Assembly: GCF_001598475.1 (NCBI RefSeq) | Contig: NZ_BCZA01000001.1 | Coordinates: 558,001 to 622,000 of the forward strand | Origin: Pantoea agglomerans NBRC 102470 | Lineage (GTDB): Bacteria > Pseudomonadota > Gammaproteobacteria > Enterobacterales > Enterobacteriaceae | DNA length: 64,000 nucleotides | Reading direction: 5' to 3' | Notes under the pieces: model-generated | Databases searched by the model: none | What the model was told of the DNA's origin: nothing | The model's input: the letters and a program-made list of their open reading frames with translations, nothing else | Position numbers and translations under genes: made by a program | Part shown: one piece after another, positions 35,488 to 44,050 of the stretch | How positions within the stretch are numbered: the first letter of the stretch is position 1 | Layout: each line of letters begins with the position of its first letter

Positions 35488-36316
35488 CTTCGCCGATCTG
35501 TTACAGCTGGCTAAGCAGCGCGACTTTAAAGCGGTGGGTTCTTTTAATCTTCACTGCCTGGAGATGCTGCCCGCCTATTTTAAAGCGGCAGAGAAAACCA
35601 ATAGTCCGTTAATGATTCAGATCTCTACCGGAACGGCGAAATATCTCGGCCATAAATTACTGGTCGATGCGATTAAATCGCTGTCAGAGAGTATGAATGT
35701 CCCGACCTGTCTGCATCTCGATCACTGTTCCGATTTAGCGGCGATTCAGACAGCAATTGATGCCGGATTCAGTTCCGTGATGTATGACGGGTCACATCTG
35801 TCGATAGAAGAGAATATTGCCAATACCCGCCGGGTGATTGATATGGCGCGTCCGCACAATGTTTCGGTAGAAGCGGAGCTGGGCGCGATTGGCGGCTCGG
35901 AAGATGGTAAATGCGTGGAAATGGAGGCGATTGCGTTTACGCCGGTGGAAGATGCGCGCCGCTTTGTCGAAGAGACCGGCGTCGATATGCTGGCGATCTC
36001 CATCGGCACCGTGCATGGACTTTACACCGGCAAAGCGCATATTCAGCATCAGCGGCTGGCAGATATCACGGCGGCAACCCACACGCCACTGGTGCTGCAC
36101 GGCGGCACCGGCGTCAGCGATGAAGATATGCGGCTGGCGGTCAGCAGCGGTATTGAGAAGGTCAATGTCGGCACCGAAATGAATGTTCAGTGGGTGGCGC
36201 AGTGCAAATCGACCTTTGAAAAAGGCAAGGTCAATGACAGCGTGCGTAATTTCCTGGTGCCGGCCAATGATGCGGTAACCAGTGTGCTGGTAGAGAAGAT
36301 GCAATTATTCCGGTAA
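35474..36316 (+). CDS. Class II fructose/tagatose-bisphosphate aldolase
   Basis: 280 residues, zinc-dependent TIM-barrel aldolase of the FbaA/GatY/KbaY group. Zinc ligands are in HLDHCSD (about 82-85), GTVHGLY (about 178) and VLHGGTGV (about 208). The catalytic Asp is the one in HLDH and the phosphate loop is at GGTGVSD and NVGTEMN. GAGGAAAAAA precedes the ATG. It would split the ketose 1,6-bisphosphate made by the upstream PFK into dihydroxyacetone phosphate and glyceraldehyde 3-phosphate. The C4 epimer preference is not readable. Confidence 0.88.
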   Translation: MKLYNFADLLQLAKQRDFKAVGSFNLHCLEMLPAYFKAAEKTNSPLMIQISTGTAKYLGHKLLVDAIKSLSESMNVPTCLHLDHCSDLAAIQTAIDAGFSSVMYDGSHLSIEENIANTRRVIDMARPHNVSVEAELGAIGGSEDGKCVEMEAIAFTPVEDARRFVEETGVDMLAISIGTVHGLYTGKAHIQHQRLADITAATHTPLVLHGGTGVSDEDMRLAVSSGIEKVNVGTEMNVQWVAQCKSTFEKGKVNDSVRNFLVPANDAVTSVLVEKMQLFR

Positions 36317-36411
36317 TCGCCCGTTTCGCTATCACCGGCTTATTGCGTCAAACCTTTTATAATTACCTATAAATCTGAGCCACCCCGACATGCTACGGGG
36401 CAGGAGAGCCT

Positions 36412-36681
36412 ATGTTTGGATTCTTAAAAAAGTCTCCGGCTGTGGAACAACCCAGCGAGCAGCAACAGGATCATCTGGCGGAATTAAGTCGCGAGAAAAT
36501 AACGCAACTGGAGCAGCAGCTGGCTATTAATCCGCGTGATGGCGAAACGCAAAAACAATTAATGCTGGAATATAACCGGGCATTAAGCTTATTTGCGAAA
36601 AGCCGTCGCTATCGCAATGAAATTGATGCGCTGTTTGTCAAAATCGATGAATTACGCAATGTGGTTCGCCAGTCGATTTAA
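36412..36681 (+). CDS. Uncharacterised 89-residue helical protein in the PTS operon
   Basis: The protein starts MFGFLKKSPAVEQ and is otherwise charged and helical (LSREKITQLEQQLAINPRDGETQKQLMLEYNRALSLFAK), with no signal, Cys or membrane segment. The weak heptad-like pattern suggests a coiled coil or TPR-like helix pair. GGCAGGAGAG before the ATG is strong. It lies between aldolase and EIIA (9 nt before EIIA), so it belongs to the operon. No family was recognised. Confidence 0.7.
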   Translation: MFGFLKKSPAVEQPSEQQQDHLAELSREKITQLEQQLAINPRDGETQKQLMLEYNRALSLFAKSRRYRNEIDALFVKIDELRNVVRQSI

Positions 36682-36690
36682 GGAGAGCTG

Positions 36691-37128
36691 ATGACGATTA
36701 AGCAGTTATTGCAAGAGGCAAACGCTATTCAGATTGGTATCGACGCCACGGACTGGCGTCAGGTTATCGCGCTGGCTGCCGAACCCCTGGTCAGTGGCGG
36801 CTATCTCGATGCCTCTTATCCTGATGCGGTCATTGCCAATACCCTGGCCCATGGCGCTTACTACGTGTTTGAAGAGGGGATCGCCATTCCCCATGCGCGA
36901 CCGGACGCGGGGGTGATCCGCGACTGTTTCAGTATGATTCTGTTGAATGAGCCGATCTCGTTTGAGGGCAGTGATAAAGCGGACATTGTGATTATGTTTG
37001 GCGCGCGTGACAGCAATGCGCATATAGAAGAGGGGATCCGCGCGATTGTGTCGCTGCTGGAAGATGAGGAAACGCTGGTCCGGTTACGTCAGGCCAGCAG
37101 TGTCGCGGAGGTCATCGATATCTTATGA
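36691..37128 (+). CDS. PTS system ascorbate-family EIIA subunit
   Basis: 145 residues, UlaC/SgaA or mannitol/fructose-type EIIA. The phosphorylated His is in GIAIPHARPDAGV (about residue 67). It donates phosphate to the EIIB gene product encoded 2.6 kb upstream. TAAGGAG precedes the ATG. Its stop overlaps the start of the kinase gene by 4 nt. Confidence 0.86.
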   Translation: MTIKQLLQEANAIQIGIDATDWRQVIALAAEPLVSGGYLDASYPDAVIANTLAHGAYYVFEEGIAIPHARPDAGVIRDCFSMILLNEPISFEGSDKADIVIMFGARDSNAHIEEGIRAIVSLLEDEETLVRLRQASSVAEVIDIL

Positions 37129-37748
37129 CGCAAAATATCCCCCCCAAACGCGTGGTGCTGGTTAACGGTATTCCGGCATCGGGTAAAAGCACCCTGACGC
37201 GCGTGCTGTCACAACACTTTGGCTGGCCGGTGCTGACGCTCGATAGCCTGAAAGAGCCGTTTATGCACGCTTTTGCGCCGGTCGATCGCCAGCGTAACCG
37301 GCAACTGGGCTGCGCGGCCTATCAGGCGATCTGGAACATCGTCGCGCAGGCACCCGCCAGTCAGATCTGGCTGATCGACGCCTGGTTTGGGTTCCAGCCC
37401 CGCACGCTGCTGGAGCAGGGACTGAAACAGGCGGGCGTGGAGGAGGCGCTGGAACTGTGGCTGAAGATTGAACCGGAAGCGGCGGTGGCGCGCTATCAGG
37501 CGCGGCTGTCGCAGCGGCTGCCGGGCCATCCAGGGGCTGAGTATCTGCCGGAGCTGCGCCAGCTGGCACAACAGGCCACTCCGATGGCGCTGGGCCAGGT
37601 GTATGAGGTTGATGCCTGCGCCCAGGATCACGCTGCCGTTATTCACTGGCTGCAGCAGCAACTGACCAGAACCCGCTACACTTCAGTTCATCATAAGAGG
37701 AGTGAGGAGTTGCAGGATGTCGTCGCCCCCTTATCTGCAAACCGGTGA
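37125..37748 (+). CDS. P-loop kinase-like protein (AAA_33 family), 207 residues
   Basis: Walker A GIPASGKSTL (about 15-24) and Asp/Trp-rich LIDAWFGFQPR (about 82-92) mark a small P-loop phosphotransferase like gluconate or zeta-toxin/AAA_33 kinases. It is coupled to EIIA (ATGA) and is the last likely operon gene, so it may phosphorylate a metabolite of the same pathway. The C-terminal 11 codons overlap the next gene by 32 nt. Substrate unknown. Confidence 0.75.
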   Translation: MTQNIPPKRVVLVNGIPASGKSTLTRVLSQHFGWPVLTLDSLKEPFMHAFAPVDRQRNRQLGCAAYQAIWNIVAQAPASQIWLIDAWFGFQPRTLLEQGLKQAGVEEALELWLKIEPEAAVARYQARLSQRLPGHPGAEYLPELRQLAQQATPMALGQVYEVDACAQDHAAVIHWLQQQLTRTRYTSVHHKRSEELQDVVAPLSANR

Positions 37749-38157
37749 AAGCGCCGTGCTCTATGACGGCGTCTGTAAGCTGTGTAACGGCTGGGTTCAG
37801 TTCCTGCTGCGTCGCCATCTGGCGCGGCAGGTCCGTTTTGCCTCTGTGCAGAGCGAGCAGGGCAAAGCGCTGCTGCGCTGGGCCGGACTGCCGGAAGAGA
37901 ACATCAGCACCATTGTCTACATTGCCTATAACCAGCACTGGCTGCGGGCGCAGGCGGTGTTCCGCGTGATGCAGCACCTGCCGGCCCCGTGGCGCGGGCT
38001 GGCGGTGCTGTGCCACTTTCCCGACGCGATCAGTAATTTTGCCTACGACCGTATCGCGTTAAACCGCTATAAGCTGTTTGGGCGTTACAGCGCCCAGCAC
38101 GCTATCCAACCCGATTATCCCGGACGTTTTCTGCATCAGGTTGATACAGCTCACTAA
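37717..38157 (+). CDS. DCC-family thiol-disulfide oxidoreductase (DUF393/YuxK)
   Basis: 146 residues. The DxxCxxC signature YDGVCKLCNGW is near residues 17-25, followed by a thioredoxin-like FASVQSEQG and a C-terminal helical part with YDRIALNRYKLFG. No signal peptide is present. The ATG at 37717 follows GAGTTGCAGG; the reading frame starts inside the kinase gene's end. The function is redox-related by family only. Confidence 0.82.
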   Translation: MSSPPYLQTGESAVLYDGVCKLCNGWVQFLLRRHLARQVRFASVQSEQGKALLRWAGLPEENISTIVYIAYNQHWLRAQAVFRVMQHLPAPWRGLAVLCHFPDAISNFAYDRIALNRYKLFGRYSAQHAIQPDYPGRFLHQVDTAH

Positions 38158-38271
38158 TCTTTAACAGCCAGTCGCAGGTGGCAATGAGATCAATGAGAAC
38201 AATGATGTTATTGTTATGTCCACCGAATGTTAGATAAATGTGATGCTTTCAGGAAGCGGTAAGAGGGATTT

Positions 38272-39171
38272 ATGCCGGTTAATTTCGATCTCAACGATCT
38301 CTACGCGTTTCGCGCGCTGGTGGAGTTTGGCAATTTTCGCCTGGCGGCAGAATCGATCTGCCTCTCACAGTCGGCGCTGAGCCGCAGGATAGATAAGCTG
38401 GAAACCTCGCTGGGGATCAAACTGTTTGAGCGTACCACGCGCCGCGTCACGCTGACCCTTAAGGGGCATGCGTTTGCTCAGCGCTCGGATAAGTTGCTGG
38501 CTGATTTTGAAGAGGTCATGGCCGATCTCAGTGAGGTGAGCTTAGCCCGCACCGGCCTGATCACCGTGGCCTGCGTGCCGTCAGCCGCCTACTACTTTAT
38601 GCCCAACATTATCCGGCTGTTTCAGGCGCGCTATCCCCGCGTACGAGTCAAACTGATCGACAGCAGTGCGGCTAACGTTTATGACGCGGTGATTGGCGGT
38701 CAGGCCGACTTTGGCATCAGTTTTTCCAGCCGCTCGCAGCCGGATGTGCATTTCCAGCCGCTGATGGATGATCCCTACGTGGCGGCCTGTCGGCGTGACC
38801 ATCCTATAGCCGGCAAAAAGAGTCTGAGCTGGCAGGCGTTTTATCAGTATGAGTGGGTCGGGCTGGATAAAACCTCCGGCAATCGCAACCTGCTGGATCA
38901 GGCGCTGCAGGCGATCATGCCGGAGAAACCCTGTATCTGTGAAACCCGGCACGTCACCACCATGCTGGGGATGGTTGAGGCGGGGCTGGGCATTGCTGCC
39001 GTCCCAGCCATGTCGATGCCTGGCTACGATCATGCCCTGCTGATGGCGGTTCCATTGACCGATCCGCAGGTGAAACGCACCGTGGGTCTGCTACGTAAAA
39101 ATGGCCGGACGCTGTCGCACATTGCGGGCGAACTGGAGAACCTGATTATTGAACAGTATCAGCGTCTCTGA
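38272..39171 (+). CDS. LysR-type transcriptional regulator
   Basis: 299 residues. The N-terminal winged HTH (about 6-65) has LYAFRALVEFGNFRLAAESICLSQSALSRRIDKLETSLGIKLFERT. The effector domain follows from about 90. It converges on the binding protein and CitA-type symporter genes; its last 26 nt overlap the binding-protein gene. It likely responds to a carboxylate and controls that operon. GGAAGCGGTAAGAGGG precedes the ATG. Confidence 0.87.
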   Translation: MPVNFDLNDLYAFRALVEFGNFRLAAESICLSQSALSRRIDKLETSLGIKLFERTTRRVTLTLKGHAFAQRSDKLLADFEEVMADLSEVSLARTGLITVACVPSAAYYFMPNIIRLFQARYPRVRVKLIDSSAANVYDAVIGGQADFGISFSSRSQPDVHFQPLMDDPYVAACRRDHPIAGKKSLSWQAFYQYEWVGLDKTSGNRNLLDQALQAIMPEKPCICETRHVTTMLGMVEAGLGIAAVPAMSMPGYDHALLMAVPLTDPQVKRTVGLLRKNGRTLSHIAGELENLIIEQYQRL

Positions 39172-39961
39172 CCGGTTTTGACGCTTTCACGGTGTGGAGT
39201 CCGCTGCCGTGCACCGCCTGTTGTGCTTCAGAAGAGGCGAGCCAGCGCAGCAGCTTAGCCGCCTCATCCGGCTGCGCTGACTTGCGCACCACGGCACCGG
39301 CGAAGCGGGTGGTGTATTGCAGCTTGTCCGGCAGTTCGCCAATAAAAGTGACGCCCGGCACCGGCAGCAGCTCACTGACCTGCTGAAAGCCGATAGCGTA
39401 TTTACCGGCCGCGACCTCTGAGGCCACCGGGATGCGCTCAACCTTCACCGCTTTCCCCTTAACCTGATCCTCAATGCCCAGGCGGCTGAACAGCTGGCTG
39501 CTGACATATTTACCGCTGGCGCTGTCAGAATAGGCGATGGAGCTGGTGTTCAGCAGAGCAGTACGCAGCGCGCTTTCGCTGCCAATCTTAACCGGCGTGG
39601 CACCCTGTTTGATCACCGCGCCGATGCGCGAGTCCGCCAGCTCAACCCGTGAACCCGGCAGCGTCTCGCCCTGTTTTTGCAGATCGCTTAGCGCATCGCC
39701 GACCATAATCACCACATCGGCCGGTTCACCGCGCGCCAGTCGGGCCGGAATCGCCTGCGGGGTTTTGCCCATAGACGGACCGGCGACGGTGTTGATAGTG
39801 ATCCCTTCACGCTGGGCGAAGCGGGGCGAGAGCGTATCCCACGCTGCTTTAAACCCGCCGGAGATCATCACCGTCAGCTCTTTTGCCTGCGCCGTGGCGC
39901 TGCCCGCCACGCTGAACAGCAGAGCAGCGTACAGCGACATCGTTTTCAGTTTCATCTTCAT
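39146..39961 (-). CDS. ModA-like periplasmic substrate-binding protein
   Basis: 271 residues with signal peptide MKMKLKTMSLYAALLFSVAGSATAQA (cut near 26). The body matches the molybdate/tungstate-type type II binding protein fold: ELTVMISGGFKAAW, GPSMGKTPQAIPARLARGEPADVVIM and DADTVQ end. Many such proteins outside ABC operons bind small organic acids. It is 3 nt downstream of the CitA-type symporter gene in one operon and no ABC permease is near, so it probably cooperates with the symporter or senses the substrate. Confidence 0.78.
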   Translation of the reverse strand: MKMKLKTMSLYAALLFSVAGSATAQAKELTVMISGGFKAAWDTLSPRFAQREGITINTVAGPSMGKTPQAIPARLARGEPADVVIMVGDALSDLQKQGETLPGSRVELADSRIGAVIKQGATPVKIGSESALRTALLNTSSIAYSDSASGKYVSSQLFSRLGIEDQVKGKAVKVERIPVASEVAAGKYAIGFQQVSELLPVPGVTFIGELPDKLQYTTRFAGAVVRKSAQPDEAAKLLRWLASSEAQQAVHGSGLHTVKASKPVRDADTVQ

Positions 39962-39964
39962 TCC

Positions 39965-41269
39965 TCAGCTAACGGTTTCATGGGCAGGTGATACGGCACT
40001 GCGTGTACGACGATAGAGATAAAGTGTTGCCCCCAGGGCGCAGACTGCGGCAAAACTCATCCAGTAGCCTGGCGAGGCTTTATCGCCGGTCATCTCAATC
40101 AGGCCGGTTGACATCACCGGCGTAAACCCGCCAAACAGCGCAGTTGCCAGGCTATAGGCCAGCGAGAAGCCCGCCACGCGCACTTCCGCTGGCATGATTT
40201 CGGTCAGCGCCGGGATCATCGCGCCGTTGTAGAGACCATAGATCATTGAAAGCCACAGCAGCACGCCCAGCATCATCGAGAAGCCCGGTGCGGCGGCCAG
40301 CATGCTCAGAGCCGGATAGGTGGTGACGATCGCCAGCAGGGTCATGGCGACCAGCACAGGCTTACGGCCAAAGCGGTCGGAGATCGCGCCGCCAATCGGC
40401 AGCCAGATAAAGTTCGACACCGCCACCAGCAACGTCACCAGCAGGCTGTCAGAGGCGCTGAGCAATAGCACTTTCTTGCCAAAGGTCGGCGCGTAAACCG
40501 TAATCAGGTAAAACGCAGTCGTGGTCATTGCTACCATCAGCATCCCGGCAATCACCACCTGCCAGTTGGCGAGCAGGATGCGGAACACCTGCTTCACATC
40601 GGGATGGCTGCGACGGTTGTTGAACTCCTGGGTCTCTTCCAGCTTGCGACGCAGCACGAAAATAAACGGCACAATCAGGCAGCCAAACAGGAACGGAATG
40701 CGCCAGCCCCATTCACGGATGGCACTCTCTTCCAGCACCGCGTTGAGGATAAAGCCCATCGCCGCCGCCACCATAATCGCGACCTGCTGACTGCCTGACT
40801 GCCAGCTGGTGTAGAAGCCCTTGCGGCCTGGTGTGGCAATCTCTGCGAGATAGACCGACACGCCGCCCAGCTCTGCACCGGCGGAGAAGCCCTGCAGCAG
40901 CCGACCGATCAGCACCAGCAGCGGCGCCCACAGGCCAATACTCTGGTAAGAGGGGATCAGCACGATCATAAAGGTGCCTGCTGCCATGATGGAGAGCGTG
41001 ACGATCAGCCCTTTACGACGGCCAACCTTATCGATGTACGCCCCCAGCACTACCGCGCCAATCGGGCGCATCAGGAACCCTGCGCCAAACACGGCAAAGG
41101 TCATCATCAGTGAGGCGAACTCACTGCTGGCCGGGAAAAAGGTATGGGCGATATAGGTGGCATAGAAACCGAACAGGAAGAAGTCGAACTGTTCGAGAAA
41201 GTTGCCTGAGGTAACACGGAATATTGCGCCAATCCTGGCGCGGTGAGTCATGGGTGAGGTTGTCTGCAT
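39965..41269 (-). CDS. CitA/TcuC-type citrate or tricarballylate:H+ symporter (MHS family MFS)
   Basis: 434 residues, the same length as Salmonella CitA, and colinear with it ([25 protein letters not shown] at the N-terminus, [36 protein letters not shown]). The start at 41269 follows GGAG about 7 nt upstream. It has 12 helices and imports a tricarboxylate with protons. It is the first gene of a two-gene operon with the ModA-like protein and converges with a LysR gene. Citrate versus tricarballylate is unresolved. Confidence 0.88.
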   Translation of the reverse strand: MQTTSPMTHRARIGAIFRVTSGNFLEQFDFFLFGFYATYIAHTFFPASSEFASLMMTFAVFGAGFLMRPIGAVVLGAYIDKVGRRKGLIVTLSIMAAGTFMIVLIPSYQSIGLWAPLLVLIGRLLQGFSAGAELGGVSVYLAEIATPGRKGFYTSWQSGSQQVAIMVAAAMGFILNAVLEESAIREWGWRIPFLFGCLIVPFIFVLRRKLEETQEFNNRRSHPDVKQVFRILLANWQVVIAGMLMVAMTTTAFYLITVYAPTFGKKVLLLSASDSLLVTLLVAVSNFIWLPIGGAISDRFGRKPVLVAMTLLAIVTTYPALSMLAAAPGFSMMLGVLLWLSMIYGLYNGAMIPALTEIMPAEVRVAGFSLAYSLATALFGGFTPVMSTGLIEMTGDKASPGYWMSFAAVCALGATLYLYRRTRSAVSPAHETVS

Positions 41270-41597
41270 CAGTAGCTCCAGTAAGGTATGACGCTTTTTG
41301 CCGCGCCTGTCACTGAAGAGTGGATCAGCGCCCGGCGCTAAATAAGTGCAAAAAGGGCATCGATTAATGTGCCAGCCGCATGATTGCCAGGCGTTATCAC
41401 TTAAAGTGTTTCGCATTCAACAGGTTAAATGGCGGGATGGTTTTTTTGTGCCTGTTAGTGAGCCTGAGAGGAGTTTGCGGAAATGTGACAGATTTCATAA
41501 GCGTGTTGCAGGCGAATAGGGGGAATCTAGCTTGTCTGAGGCCATCAGCGCAGAGTCTGGCGGCAACAAAAAGGTTCAGAACGCAGGCAGCAAGGCG
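41270..41597. other. 328-nt intergenic region upstream of the CitA-type symporter
   Basis: No supported ORF. The odd palindrome CACTTAAAGTG at 41398-41408 is about 130 nt before the symporter start and could be the LysR or another operator. The minus strand reads to the symporter; on the other side the ArsR gene ends. Confidence 0.3.
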
Positions 41598-42308
41598 TCA
41601 GGGAAAGGTTATGCCAAAAATCTGATGTAAATGTCGGACGCCCGCTACGGTAAAAACCACTTCACGGTAGCCAGGCTGCCGGGTTAGCCAGCCTTGCGTT
41701 TCAAAGGCACTCAGCAGCGCTGCACCCGCGTAGCCGCCGAGATGGAACCGGCGCTCACTCCAGTCGAGACAGCCACAGCAGGCTCTGCGGCGTCCGGGCT
41801 GCGACAGATCAATCTGCAACGCCGCAAACTGCTGCTGTCCATATAAGGTGACAGCGCTGCCTTCCGGTGTGATCCAGCCCTGTTGCGCCATTACGGCATA
41901 GATCTGCACCGCAATATCACCGGCCAGATGGTCGTAACAGGTGCGGGCGGAGCGAAGCGATGTTGGGGTGGTGCTCGCCGGCGCGGCAATCCGTCGCCAG
42001 GACACGCCCATCATGTTCTCAATCAGCGCAGCGATATCACTGCCGGTCAGTCGGTAATAACGGTGACGCCCCTGCGCCACGCAGACGATCAAGCCGCTGG
42101 TGATCAACCGGTTCAGATGGGCGCTGGCGGTTGAGGGTGCCACATCGGTGACGGCACTGAGTTCGGTGGCGGTCCAGGCGCGTCCATCCATCAGCGCGGA
42201 CAGCATCTTCACCCGTGACGGATCGGCCATTGCGGCGGCGACGCCCACAATCGCATTCTCAAGTGCTTCGCTATCGCCAGGTGCGTTGTGCGGTTGTGGT
42301 GTTGCCAT
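41598..42308 (-). CDS. ArsR-type winged-helix regulator, 236 residues
   Basis: The N-terminal HTH (about 25-85) has MADPSRVKMLSALMDGRAWTATELSAVTDVAPSTASAHLNRLITSGLI and a RHRYYRL wing. The C-terminal extension contains RRACCGCLDW, a Cys cluster that may sense metal or redox, and a second winged-helix-like end. It is longer than minimal ArsR proteins (about 100 residues). It is the last gene of the ABM-ACT-regulator operon and starts 4 nt after the ACT stop. Confidence 0.8.
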   Translation of the reverse strand: MATPQPHNAPGDSEALENAIVGVAAAMADPSRVKMLSALMDGRAWTATELSAVTDVAPSTASAHLNRLITSGLIVCVAQGRHRYYRLTGSDIAALIENMMGVSWRRIAAPASTTPTSLRSARTCYDHLAGDIAVQIYAVMAQQGWITPEGSAVTLYGQQQFAALQIDLSQPGRRRACCGCLDWSERRFHLGGYAGAALLSAFETQGWLTRQPGYREVVFTVAGVRHLHQIFGITFP

Positions 42309-42312
42309 CAGA

Positions 42313-42696
42313 TTAGCGTGCCCATTCTGTGGTCAGCCCGGCGGCTGATCGATTGTTATCGGTGATCAGGATCAGCTGGTTAGCGTGATCGCTGTATTGC
42401 ACCAGGATGTTGATTCCGGCATCGGCAAGGCGTGCAGTGATCGCCCCCAGCTCGCCGGGACGCTGTTGCGGTAACCTGCGAATAAGTGGAACGTTAACTG
42501 CCTCGACGGCGATACCTTCTGCTTCAAGCACGGCCCGCGCCCGTTCGCCTTCCTCAACCAGAAAATGAGCGTGGCTCTGTTCACCAAAGGAGAACAGGCC
42601 GCCGCCTTCCAGGCCAATCCCATGACGGCCCAGCAGCGTGGTGAGCCGGGAAAGTGTGCCTGGACTATTTTGCAGGATGACATGAATATCGAACAT
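42313..42696 (-). CDS. ACT-domain small-molecule-binding protein, 127 residues
   Basis: Two ACT-like repeats: FDIHVILQNSPGTLSRLTTLLGRHGIGLEGG (about 2-32) and RPGELGAITARLADAGINILVQYSDHANQLILIT (about 77-112). The order NSPG and RPGE matches ligand-binding ACT loops. It may sense an amino acid in the same operon. Its start lies 1 nt after the ABM stop. Function beyond binding is not known. Confidence 0.75.
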   Translation of the reverse strand: MFDIHVILQNSPGTLSRLTTLLGRHGIGLEGGGLFSFGEQSHAHFLVEEGERARAVLEAEGIAVEAVNVPLIRRLPQQRPGELGAITARLADAGINILVQYSDHANQLILITDNNRSAAGLTTEWAR

Positions 42697-42697
42697 G

Positions 42698-43012
42698 TTA
42701 ATTTACTCCCTGTTGTGAGGCATATTCTCTGATCAGCGTGACGATGCGAAGACGGTAACCGGCAAAAAGGGTCTCGCGGCCTTCACGCTGTGCGGCCTGG
42801 TGACAAAGGTTGCGCTTCCAGGCCAGCACCGATTCTTCATCGCGCCACCAGGAGAGCGAGAGAATTTTTTTCTCATCGGTCAGGCTTTGAAAGCGCTCAA
42901 GAGAGATAAACCCGCTGTTTTGCATCAGCAGCGGTTTAAGGTCGGCAGCCAGTTGCAGGTAACGCATCTGGTGTTCGGGTCGGGCTTCGGCTTCAAATAG
43001 TACGGCAATCAT
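42698..43012 (-). CDS. Antibiotic biosynthesis monooxygenase (ABM)-like protein, 104 residues
   Basis: Ferredoxin-like alpha/beta barrel of the ABM superfamily: MIAVLFEAEARPEHQMRYLQLAADLKPLLMQNSGFISLERF and SLSWWRDEESVLAWKRNLCHQAAQREG. Members include cofactor-free oxygenases and heme-binding proteins. The catalytic role is uncertain. It is the first gene of the minus-strand operon with ACT and ArsR, divergent from the DapA-like gene. Confidence 0.8.
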   Translation of the reverse strand: MIAVLFEAEARPEHQMRYLQLAADLKPLLMQNSGFISLERFQSLTDEKKILSLSWWRDEESVLAWKRNLCHQAAQREGRETLFAGYRLRIVTLIREYASQQGVN

Positions 43013-43137
43013 CGCTATTCTCCTTTGGGTGATAGCGCAAAAATAGCGGGCGGGGCGGGTTGATGCTTCGGCCGGTAACGAAATATGGCTGCAGGGGCGA
43101 CCTCCAGCCGGTGCAATCTTGTAATGGAGCAGATGAT

Positions 43138-44031
43138 ATGTTCAGCGGACTCAGTGCATTCCCCCTTACTCCCTTTGCGGCAGGCAAGCCCGATGAAGCG
43201 GCTTTTTTGCGGCTGCTGCGCAGGCTGATTGATGCAAAAGTCGATTCCCTTGGCGTGCTGGGGTCCACCGGCAGCTACGCCTATCTCACCCGCGCGCGGC
43301 GCAGGCGTATCGCAGAACTGGCGGTGGAACATGCAGAGTCGATTCCGGTGATGATCTGCATTGGTGCGGTGGGCACTGACGAGGTGCTGGCGCTGGCGGA
43401 GGACGCGCAACAGGCGGGCGCGGCCGCGTTATTGCTGCCGCCGCTGGGTTATCAGGCGTTGAATGAAGATGAGGTGTTCACGCTTTTCGAGACCGTAACG
43501 CGACACGCCTCGGTGCCAGTCTGTATCTATGACAATCCCGGCACCACCCATTTTACCTTTTCCGATGCGCTGCTGAGCCGGATCGCCGCACTTTCCGGTG
43601 TCGGGTCAGTGAAAATTCCTGGTGTACCGGCGGAGCAATCTGCGGCTAACGATCGCCTCGCTCAGCTGCGCGGCACGCTGCCAGATTCCGTATCGATTGG
43701 CGTCAGTGGCGATGCTTCTGCCGCCAACGGGCTGATTGCGGGCTGTGATGGCTGGTATTCGGTGTGCGGCGGACTGTTTCCGCGCGTTGCAAAAGCGATG
43801 ACCGAAGCGGCGGCCGCAGGCGACCATCAGAGCGTCAGGGCGCAGTCCGATCGCCTGCAGCCTTTATGGGCGCTGTTCCGCCAGCATGGCGGCAGTTTCC
43901 GGGTGATCAGCGCCGCGGCGGGGCTGCTGGGACTGACCGAACGCGACTGCCTGCCGCGCCCGCTGCAGCCGCTCTCCGATGCGCACTGCCAGCAGATTGC
44001 TGACGTGCTCGCGGCACTCGACCTCTCTTAA
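43138..44031 (+). CDS. DapA-family (dihydrodipicolinate synthase/N-acetylneuraminate lyase) Schiff-base lyase
   Basis: 297 residues. The TIM-barrel aldolase has the phosphate-like GVLGSTGSYAYLT loop (GSTGE replaced by GSTGS), Tyr in VCIYDNPGTT (about 137) and the Schiff-base Lys in VGSVKIPG (about 165). In true DapA GTTGE follows a Thr-Thr pair; here it is S-T-G-S, so it is probably a paralogue with a different 2-oxo acid. AATGGAG lies upstream of the ATG. It is divergent from the ABM-ACT-ArsR operon. Confidence 0.85.
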   Translation: MFSGLSAFPLTPFAAGKPDEAAFLRLLRRLIDAKVDSLGVLGSTGSYAYLTRARRRRIAELAVEHAESIPVMICIGAVGTDEVLALAEDAQQAGAAALLLPPLGYQALNEDEVFTLFETVTRHASVPVCIYDNPGTTHFTFSDALLSRIAALSGVGSVKIPGVPAEQSAANDRLAQLRGTLPDSVSIGVSGDASAANGLIAGCDGWYSVCGGLFPRVAKAMTEAAAAGDHQSVRAQSDRLQPLWALFRQHGGSFRVISAAAGLLGLTERDCLPRPLQPLSDAHCQQIADVLAALDLS

Positions 44032-44050
44032 GATCCCGCGCCAGAAGGCA

